64,000 nt of DNA from PALSA-612 sp963776735 (GTDB lineage Bacteria; Actinomycetota; Thermoleophilia; Gaiellales; Gaiellaceae). The stretch spans positions 62,001 through 126,000 of the forward strand of contig CAVZNV010000022.1 of the NCBI GenBank assembly GCA_963776735.1, read 5' to 3'. Shown piece by piece: positions 57,872-64,000 of this stretch (within the stretch, counting starts at the first letter, position 1; the number at the start of each line of letters is the position of its first letter). The notes beneath the pieces were generated by a model that had not been told where the DNA came from, ran no database searches, and worked only from the letters and a program-made list of their open reading frames with translations. The position numbers and the translations under genes were made by a program.

Positions 57872-58955
57872 CAGCGCTTCCGATGTTAAGGAGTATCCCC
57901 GTCGCGCAGAGCGCGGCAATCAGGCTCGACCCGCCGTAGGACACGAACGGCAGCGTGATGCCGGTGAGCGGCGCGATTGCGAGCACGGCCGCGAGGTTGA
58001 TCGCCGCCTGGCCGCAGATGAGGACGGTCAGGCCGGCTGCGAGGAGCTTTCCGAACGGGTCCTTGCAGGCGAGCGCGATCCGGAAGCCGGCCCAGCCGAA
58101 CGCGGCGTAGGCGAGGATCACGCCGGCGGTGCCGACGAGCCCGAGCTCCTCGCCGATCGTCGCGAAGATCATGTCCGTGTGGGCTTCGGGCAGATCGAAG
58201 ATCTTGACCACGCCGTGGCCGATGCCGACGCCGAAGACGCCGCCGGAGCCGAGGCCGATCATCGCCTGCACGACCTGGAAGCCCGCGCCTTGCGGATCGT
58301 GCCAGGGATTGAGGAAGCTGAAGAAGCGCGCGCGGCGGTAGGGCTCGAGGTAGATCGCGAGCATGCCTGCCGCGGCGACGATCGCGAACGCGCGCACGAG
58401 CAGCCCGCTCGGCAGTCCTGCGACGACGAGGATTCCCGCGAGCATGATCACGACCGCGATCGCCGTCCCGAGGTCCGGCTCGATCACGATCAGCACGCAG
58501 GCGAGTCCGGCGACGAGGCCCAGCGGCTTGCCCAACTCGGCCAGCGTCCGCGGCTGCTTTCGCCCGCGCGCCAGATAGGCCGCGACCCAGACCGCGAGGG
58601 CAAGCTTTGCGAGCTCCGACGGCTGGAACGCGAACGGGCCGAGCGAGAACCAGCGGCGCGCGCCGTTGACGCTCTGTCCGCCCAGCTTGACGAGCATCAG
58701 CAGGACGATGCTGCCGACGACGAGGCTCGGCGCGAGCTTGCGCCAGACGGAGTACGGCGTGCGATAGGCGGCGATCAGCGCGACGAGGCCGAGCCCGGCG
58801 AAGATGGCCTGGCGGGTCAGGTACTGCATCGGCTTGCCGTTGCCGCCGTCGACCGCCCGCGCGGAGGTGGCGCTGTAGACCATCACGAGACCGAAGGCGG
58901 TCAGCGCGAGCGTGACCAGGACCAGGACGTTCGACTCGAGCTGTGCCTGCTTCAC
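57714..58955 (-). CDS. ftsW: Lipid II polymerase FtsW (SEDS family)
   Basis: The GTG at 58955 overlaps the murD stop (GTGA). About ten membrane helices carry the SEDS landmarks NGARRWFSLGPFAFQPSELAKLAL, IEPDLGTAIAVVIMLAG, the catalytic Asp region and SFLNPWHDPQGAGFQVVQAM, DMIFATIGEELGLVG and LPFVSYGGSSLIAALCATGILLN. It polymerises glycan at the septum. The normal end would be near 57873, where TGATG could join it to murG. In the present sequence the frame instead runs 50 more Arg-rich codons into murG, suggesting one lost base near 57880. Confidence 0.9.
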   Translation of the reverse strand: MKQAQLESNVLVLVTLALTAFGLVMVYSATSARAVDGGNGKPMQYLTRQAIFAGLGLVALIAAYRTPYSVWRKLAPSLVVGSIVLLMLVKLGGQSVNGARRWFSLGPFAFQPSELAKLALAVWVAAYLARGRKQPRTLAELGKPLGLVAGLACVLIVIEPDLGTAIAVVIMLAGILVVAGLPSGLLVRAFAIVAAAGMLAIYLEPYRRARFFSFLNPWHDPQGAGFQVVQAMIGLGSGGVFGVGIGHGVVKIFDLPEAHTDMIFATIGEELGLVGTAGVILAYAAFGWAGFRIALACKDPFGKLLAAGLTVLICGQAAINLAAVLAIAPLTGITLPFVSYGGSSLIAALCATGILLNIGSADAVERQARVRDRGRGNRRPRSAVDRDRGSAAEPRRTSDLRRVAGSARGAARS

Positions 58956-60139
58956 CCCTCCAGGTTCTGCACCAGGCGCTTGAACTCCTCGCCGCGGGCG
59001 GCGAAGTTCTCGAACTGGTCGAAGCTCGCGCAGGCCGGCGAGAGGAGCACGACGTCGCCCGGGTCGGCCTCGGCGGCGGCGCGGGCGACGGCCGCCGCGA
59101 GGTCGCCGACCGGCACGGCACGTTCGCCGGCGACGGCACCGATCTCCCCGGCGGCTTCGCCGATCAGGTAGACGGCGCAAACGTTCGGCCCGAGGCCCGC
59201 GGCGAGCGGAGTGAAGTCCTGACCCTTGCCGCGCCCGCCGGCGATCAGGCGCACCGCCTCGTTGCGGTACGCGGCCAGCGCCCGCAGCGTCGCGGCGACG
59301 TTCGTCCCCTTCGAGTCGTTCACGTAGACGACGCCGTCGATCTCGGCCACCGGCTCGAGCCGGTGCTCGACGCCGGGGAAGGAGACGAGCGCCTGCGCGA
59401 TCGCCTCTTCCGGAACCCCGATCGTCCGCGCGACGAGCGTCGCGGCCGCCGCGTTGGCGCGGTTGTGCTCGCCGCGGATGCGCGGCTCGGCCGGCAGCGG
59501 ATCGTCCGCCGCGAACTCCAGTCCGGGCAAGCCGCTCCCTCGCAGGACGATCGCCGCTCCCGCGCGCTCGAAGATGCGGAGTTTCAGCGCCCGGTATGCC
59601 TCGAGCGTGCCGTGCCGGTCGAGGTGGTCGGGCTCGACGTTGAGGAGCGCGGCCAGCTCGAGCGCGAGCTCGTGCACGTCCTCGAGCTGGAACGACGTCA
59701 GCTCGGCCACCACCCAGGAGCCCGGCTCGACGTCGTCGGCGATCGCACTCAGCGGCAGATGCTCGTTCCCTGCGAGCGTGACCGGCCAGCCGGCCGCGTC
59801 GAACATCGCGCCGAGGAGCCGCACCGTCGTCGTCTTTCCCTTTGTTCCGGTGATCCCGATCAGCCGCACAGGCGGCATGAGCCGGTAGCCGAGCTCCGCC
59901 TCCGCCCAGACTGGGATCCCGCGCCGCCTCGCCTCGACGACGAGGGCGTTCTCTCCCGGCACGCCGGGGCTCTTGACGAGCAGCCCGACGCCGTCGAGCC
60001 GGCCGAGATCGTCGTCGGTGCCGTCCTTGCGGTCGGCCGTGACGACGTCGACGCCGCGCCGCTCGAGGACGGTGCGCGCCGCCTCACCCGACTCGGCCGT
60101 TCCGACGACCAGCACGCGGCCCGGGAGCTCGACGCTCAC
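58952..60139 (-). CDS. murD: UDP-N-acetylmuramoylalanine-D-glutamate ligase
   Basis: GTG in the stop of the preceding small gene; 395 residues. VKSPGVPGENALV, the P-loop GITGTKGKTTTVRLLGAM, LTSFQLEDV, LNVEPDHLDRHGTLEAY, RGEHNRANAAAATLVA, YVNDSKGTNVAATLRAL and AGGRGKGQDFTPLA are MurD signatures. The N-terminal Rossmann segment is short (about 90 residues to the P-loop), as in other short MurD. It adds D-Glu to UDP-MurNAc-L-Ala. Confidence 0.95.
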   Translation of the reverse strand: MSVELPGRVLVVGTAESGEAARTVLERRGVDVVTADRKDGTDDDLGRLDGVGLLVKSPGVPGENALVVEARRRGIPVWAEAELGYRLMPPVRLIGITGTKGKTTTVRLLGAMFDAAGWPVTLAGNEHLPLSAIADDVEPGSWVVAELTSFQLEDVHELALELAALLNVEPDHLDRHGTLEAYRALKLRIFERAGAAIVLRGSGLPGLEFAADDPLPAEPRIRGEHNRANAAAATLVARTIGVPEEAIAQALVSFPGVEHRLEPVAEIDGVVYVNDSKGTNVAATLRALAAYRNEAVRLIAGGRGKGQDFTPLAAGLGPNVCAVYLIGEAAGEIGAVAGERAVPVGDLAAAVARAAAEADPGDVVLLSPACASFDQFENFAARGEEFKRLVQNLEG

Positions 60140-60378
60140 CGCGTCACGCGCGCCGTCTCGGCCGAGTCCGGCGCGCCGATCACCTCGTCCGCGGTGCTGT
60201 CCGGCAGCGGGATCACCTCCGCTTCGCCGACGAGAAACCAGACGCGCGGGTCGGCGAGCTCGCCGTAGAGCGCGATCAGCCGGCCGGGTGAGCCGTCGAG
60301 CACGATCACGTCCTCGTCGCCCAGGCGTTCGAGCACGCCCGTCACCACACTCGCGTCCGCCCCCACGACGAGCCGCAT
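60136..60378 (-). CDS. Small protein inserted between mraY and murD
   Basis: From the ATG at 60378 the 80-residue chain reads RLVVGADASVVTGVLERLGD, VIVLDGSPGRLIALYGEL, VWFLVGEAEVIPLPDSTADEV. This resembles the central SAM-methyltransferase strand order (a hydrophobic strand ending in an acidic residue, then GDAExLPxPDxSxDxV), but the glycine-rich SAM loop and the catalytic C-terminus are absent. It is therefore a methyltransferase-like fragment or a new small fold, not an active enzyme. GTGA overlap with murD ties it to the wall-synthesis operon. Confidence 0.6.
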   Translation of the reverse strand: MRLVVGADASVVTGVLERLGDEDVIVLDGSPGRLIALYGELADPRVWFLVGEAEVIPLPDSTADEVIGAPDSAETARVTR

Positions 60379-60475
60379 CAGTCCAATCGCCAATCGGACG
60401 AGGAGCGGAACGGCGGTTCGCCACGCGTTGCGAGAAAGGAGGGGGCGCGTGGGGGAACCATGGGTTCACCCACGC

Positions 60476-61495
60476 TCAGTGGCCCCGGAAGAACTGGAAG
60501 TAGTAGCGGTAGTAGAGCGCGAACCCGCAGGCGCAGAGGATGGCGCAGAGGATCCAGAAGCGCACCATGATCTTCGTCCCGGACCAGGCCTTCATCTCGA
60601 AGTGGTGATGGATCGGCGCCATCAGGAACACACGTCTGCCGAAGCGTTTGAAGCTGAACACCTGGATCATCACGGAGAGCGCCTCGATCAGGAAGATGCC
60701 GCCGATCAGGAGCAGGAGAAACTCGGTCTTCATCACGATCGCGAACGAGGCCAGAGCTCCGCCGATCGCCATCGAGCCCGTGTCGCCCATGAACACCTCG
60801 GCGGGCCAGGCGTTGTACCAGAGGAACCCCACGATGGCCCCGATCAGCGCCGCCCCGAAGATGGCCAGGTCGATGTAGATCTCGTCGCGGTGCGAAGGAA
60901 TGCGGCTCGACCGGATCCAGGCGATCACGGCCATGGCGGTGAACGTGAAGATCGCGATGATTCCAGTGCCGGCCGCGAGGCCGTCGACCCCGTCGGTGAG
61001 GTTCACGCCGTTGGCGGCGCCGGCGATGATGAAGAAGAGGAGCACGTACCAGCCCCAGGAGAGCGGCAGCTTGCCGTTGATCACCGGGATGTAGACGCTG
61101 GTCTCGAAGTCGCGCCGGTGCAGGACGTAGGAGGCGACGGCGGTGATCCCCGCGAGACCGAGGAGCTTCCACCGGCCTTGCAGACCGAGAGAGCGCTGGT
61201 GTGTCTGCTTCAAGAAGTCGTCGACGAAGCCGAGCGCCGCGCAGCCGATGGTGACGAAGAAGACGAGCAACGAGTTCGTCGTGTAATGGCCGAGCGCCAG
61301 AAACGGGATCGTCAACGCGATCACGATCAGCACACCCCCCATCGTCGGCGTCCCCTGCTTGACCTGATGGTGGCTCGGCAATTCCTCGCGGATCTGCTGC
61401 CCGTACTCGCGGTCGCGGAGGAACCGGATGAAGCGCGGGCCGATGACGATCGAGATCAGCAGGGCGAGGATGCCCGCGACGAGGACTCGAACCAC
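60476..61495 (-). CDS. mraY: Phospho-N-acetylmuramoyl-pentapeptide transferase
   Basis: The 339-residue protein has ten membrane helices. The signatures are KQGTPTMGGVL, LGFVDDFLKQTHQRSLGL (the Asp pair), NGVNLTDGVDGLAAGTG, VFMGDTGSMAIGGAL and MAPIHHHFEMKAW (the HHH loop). It moves phospho-MurNAc-pentapeptide to undecaprenyl phosphate, making lipid I. The GTG start lies just after the murF stop. Confidence 0.97.
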   Translation of the reverse strand: MVRVLVAGILALLISIVIGPRFIRFLRDREYGQQIREELPSHHQVKQGTPTMGGVLIVIALTIPFLALGHYTTNSLLVFFVTIGCAALGFVDDFLKQTHQRSLGLQGRWKLLGLAGITAVASYVLHRRDFETSVYIPVINGKLPLSWGWYVLLFFIIAGAANGVNLTDGVDGLAAGTGIIAIFTFTAMAVIAWIRSSRIPSHRDEIYIDLAIFGAALIGAIVGFLWYNAWPAEVFMGDTGSMAIGGALASFAIVMKTEFLLLLIGGIFLIEALSVMIQVFSFKRFGRRVFLMAPIHHHFEMKAWSGTKIMVRFWILCAILCACGFALYYRYYFQFFRGH

Positions 61496-61502
61496 TACGC
61501 GC

Positions 61503-62740
61503 CTACGCCTTCACCGCGGCCAGGGCTTCCGCGACGAGCTCGAGGCCTGCGGCACGCGACCCCTTCACGAGCACGCAGTCGCCGGGGCGGATCAGCTCTC
61601 CTGCCGAGGCAGCCGCCTCGGCCGCGTCCGCGTACCACGCTGCCGGCTCGTAGCTCCCTCGCCGGCTCTCCGATTCCGATCACCACGTCGACGCCGAGGT
61701 TCTCCGCGACCAGGCCGATCTCCTCGTGGTAGCGCGGCGCGTCCGGACCGAGCTCGGCCATCTCGCCGAGGACGGCGACGGTGCGGCGGCCGTGCGCGCG
61801 TTCGACGAGATCTTCGAGCGCGGCCCGCACCGAGAGCGGGTTGGCGTTGTACGCGTCGTTGATCAGCAGCCCGCCGCCCGGCAGCGGCACCTCCTCCCCG
61901 CGCCACTTCGAGAACTCCACGTCGACAGTGTCCTCGGGCTCGACGCCGAGCGCCCGGGCTGCGTGGAGCGCGGCGAGCGCGTTGCGCGCCTGGTGGCGAG
62001 CCGTGAAGTCGAAGGAGATCTCGGCGGCCGTCCCAGCGGACCAACGTGCGACCGTCGGCGACGCGTGCGTCGGGCTCGCCGAGGCGGATCACCTGGACGT
62101 CGTCGCGTGCCACCGGGAGGTCTGCGGGCACGACGGCCGTGCCTCCGGGCGGCAGCGCCGTCACGAGCTCCGACTTCGCCTCGGCAATCGCCTGAAGGGA
62201 GCCGAGTTGCTCGACGTGTGCGGGCCCGATCGTCGTGATCACGCCGACGTCCGGCTTTGCGAAAGCACAGAGCTCGGCGATCTGGCCGAGCCCGCGCATC
62301 GCCAGCTCGAGTATGCAGACCTCCGTGTCGGGCTCGAGCCGGCAGAGCGTGAGCGGTACGCCGATCTCGTTGTTCAAGCTGGCCTCGGCCGCGACTGCGC
62401 GGACTCGCGGGCGGCAGATCGCAGCGAGGATGTCCTTCGTCGACGTCTTGCCGGCCGAGCCCGTGATGCCGGCGACGCGGGCCGGGGAGCGGTCGCGGAC
62501 TGCGCCGCCGAGCGCGGCGAGCGCCTCGAAGCCGTCGTCTGGGACGAGCGCGGCAGCGGCGCCGTGGGCGAGCGCGTCGTCGACGAAGGAGGCACCGGCG
62601 TCGTTCACCGCGACGAACAGCTCGCCGCTTGCGATCCGGCGCGAGTCGACCTGGACGCCGGTCACCCGATCGGCAGCGGGGGCCGTCACGAGCCGACCGG
62701 GGCAGAGCCGGGCGACCTCGGCGAGCTCGAGCGGGATCAC
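61503..62740 (-). CDS. murF: UDP-MurNAc-tripeptide D-Ala-D-Ala ligase, frame broken twice
   Basis: GTG in the murE stop (GTGA). First frame: VQVDSRRIASGELFVAVNDAG, the P-loop GITGSAGKTSTKDILAAI, SLNNEIGVPLTL, ELAMRGLGQIAEL and ITTIGPAHVEQLGS. Near 62028 a surplus base shifts it to AEISFDFTARHQARNALAAL...DTVDVEFSKWRGEEVPLPGG, NDAYNANPLSVRAAL. Near 61652 a second surplus base shifts it to EPAAWYADAAEAAASA...VLVKGSRAAGLELVAEAL, ending at 61503. Corrected length is 411. It adds D-Ala-D-Ala to the stem peptide. Essential function and perfect resumption argue for sequence errors. Confidence 0.88.
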
Positions 62741-64000
62741 GTTCGCGCTCCGAGGCGCCTGAGCGCGTCCCGCGCGACCTCGCGGTCGTCGAACGGAGCC
62801 GTGCGTTCCTGCGACTCCTGCCCCTGCTCGTGTCCCTTTCCCGCAATCAGGACAAGGTCGCCGGGCCTGGCGGACTCGACGGCGTGCGCGATCGCGAGCC
62901 GGCGGTCGGGCTGGACGTCGACGGAGCCTGTTACGCCCTCGAGCACCTCGGCGATGATCGCGTCCGGGTCCTCGCTGCGGGGATTGTCCGACGTGACGAT
63001 CGCCAGGTCGCTCTCGGTCGAGGCGACACGGCCCATCAGCGGGCGCTTGCCGCGGTCGCGGTCGCCGCCGCAGCCGAAGACGCAGATGACGCGGCCGGAG
63101 ACGAGGTCGCGGGCCGTGCGCAGCGCGTTCTCGAGCGAGTCGGGCGTGTGCGAGTAGTCGACGACGACGAGGAACGGCTGCCCTTCGTCGACGGGCTCGA
63201 AGCGTCCAGGGACACCGCGGACGCTCGCGACGCCGCGCGCGATCGCGGCGTCCGGGAGGCCGAGGAGCCGGGCCGCCGTGACCGCGCCGAGCACGTTCTC
63301 GACGTTGAAGCGGCCGAGCAGCGGCGACGCGATCTCGATTCCTGCGACGGTCATCCGGATTCCGCGCGGTCCGAGCTCGAGCCCCTCGGGCACGACGTCG
63401 GCCTCGCCCGCGACGGCGAACGTCGCCAGCGGCGCACGCTCGAGCGACCGGAGCTCGTCGGCAAGCCGCCCCCCGTACTCGTCACCGACGTTCACCGCCG
63501 CCGGCGCCGGATCGCCCTCGACGAACAGCCGGCGCTTGGCATCGAAGTAGCGCTCCATCGTCCCGTGCAGGTCGAGGTGATCCTGGCTCAGGTTCGTGAA
63601 GACCAGCACCGCGAAACGCGTGCCGTCGAGGCGACGGTGAGCCGAGCCGTGCGACGTTGCCTCGAGCGCGCAACTGCGGTCGCCTGCGTCGACCATCTCG
63701 CGGAGCGTCCGCTGCAGGTCGATCGCCTCGGGCGTCGTCCTGATCGCCGGTCGTCGCTCGCCGCCGACACGCACCTCGACAGTGCCAAGCAGCCCGGGCC
63801 GGAGCCCCGCCACGGCCAGGATCGCGAACAGGAGGAAGGAGGTCGTGGTCTTGCCGTTCGTGCCGGTGACGCCGGCCACCGTGAGCTCGTGCGACGGATT
63901 GCCGAAGAACTCCGCCGCAACGCGCGCCATGGCCACGCGCGCGTCGGGGACGACGAGCTGCGGCACGGCGAGGTCGAGGGGCCGTTCGACGACGAGCGCG
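62737..64000 (-). CDS. murE: UDP-MurNAc-L-Ala-D-Glu:meso-diaminopimelate ligase (5' end outside window)
   Basis: The gene continues beyond the window edge; 421 codons are visible. VTGTNGKTTTSFLL is the ATP P-loop, LEATSHGSAHRRLDG and FTNLSQDHLDLHGTMERYF the central ligase motifs, and VVDYSHTPDSLENAL, FGCGGDRDRGKRPLMG, VTSDNPRSEDPDAII and GKGHEQGQ the C-terminal domain. DNPR marks meso-diaminopimelate rather than lysine specificity, so the organism probably has a meso-DAP peptidoglycan. Confidence 0.95.
   Translation of the reverse strand, partial: ALVVERPLDLAVPQLVVPDARVAMARVAAEFFGNPSHELTVAGVTGTNGKTTTSFLLFAILAVAGLRPGLLGTVEVRVGGERRPAIRTTPEAIDLQRTLREMVDAGDRSCALEATSHGSAHRRLDGTRFAVLVFTNLSQDHLDLHGTMERYFDAKRRLFVEGDPAPAAVNVGDEYGGRLADELRSLERAPLATFAVAGEADVVPEGLELGPRGIRMTVAGIEIASPLLGRFNVENVLGAVTAARLLGLPDAAIARGVASVRGVPGRFEPVDEGQPFLVVVDYSHTPDSLENALRTARDLVSGRVICVFGCGGDRDRGKRPLMGRVASTESDLAIVTSDNPRSEDPDAIIAEVLEGVTGSVDVQPDRRLAIAHAVESARPGDLVLIAGKGHEQGQESQERTAPFDDREVARDALRRLGART

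Noticed and set aside
49592..62740. Programmed +1 frameshifting in ftsZ, ftsQ, gcvPA and murF
   Set aside because: The break points share no slippery sequence, rare codon or stop codon, and differ in position within the proteins; base-call or assembly error is simpler.

Overview
This window is high-GC bacterial chromosome. Several features point to a deep-branching actinobacterium of the Thermoleophilia/Gaiella type: GTG starts are common, stop/start overlaps are frequent, the division and cell-wall cluster has no ftsA between ftsQ and ftsZ, MurE carries the DNPR signature of meso-diaminopimelate addition, and there are an F420-type LLM oxidoreductase, a decaprenyl-phosphate phosphoribosyltransferase-like UbiA protein and family-typical 'SPALxVAxxAL' and 'IPDxxGVIHxC' surface proteins. 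The taxonomic call is an inference from gene content.

Layout. 1-2.1 kb: a secreted protein, an HD-domain protein with a tiny LPXTG protein antisense to its 3' end, and tRNA-Gln. 2.1-7.05 kb: a gene-poor, more AT-rich accessory island behind the tRNA. It holds a collagen-like surface protein with a decayed duplicate of its C-terminal domain, an Ala/Thr/Asn-repeat surface protein, several microproteins and broken genes; an 18-base tRNA-like sequence (17/18 match) lies at its far end. 7-17.3 kb: PTP-like phytase, a UbiA/phosphodiester-glycosidase pair, lytic transglycosylase, phospholipase D, a broken F420 oxidoreductase, cold-shock protein, membrane proteins and tRNA-Glu. 17.5-23.8 kb: a Flp pilin, then a coupled set (anti-sigma-type ATPase, DMT transporter, MprF-like protein, esterases). 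23.8-41.2 kb: housekeeping and transport genes (antiporter, beta-propeller lipoprotein, peptidase, gltX, nfo, Ca/H exchanger, threonine aldolase, rlmN). 41.3-45.0 kb: three secreted beta-solenoid-type proteins.

45.5-64.0 kb is one long minus-strand series. It runs murE-murF-mraY-small gene-murD-ftsW-murG-murC-murB-ftsQ-ftsZ, continues into gcvT-gcvH-gcvPA-gcvPB and proline dehydrogenase, and ends in a papain-like lipoprotein. Most junctions overlap by 4 bases or are very short, so peptidoglycan precursor synthesis, septation and glycine/proline catabolism are physically linked.

A quality caveat affects the annotation. ftsZ, ftsQ, gcvPA, murF (twice), the LLM oxidoreductase and two island genes each appear to carry one surplus base, and ftsW may lack one. 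Because the reading frames resume perfectly in essential genes, uncorrected sequence errors are more likely than true pseudogenes there. No CRISPR array, integrase, transposase or phage structural gene was seen.
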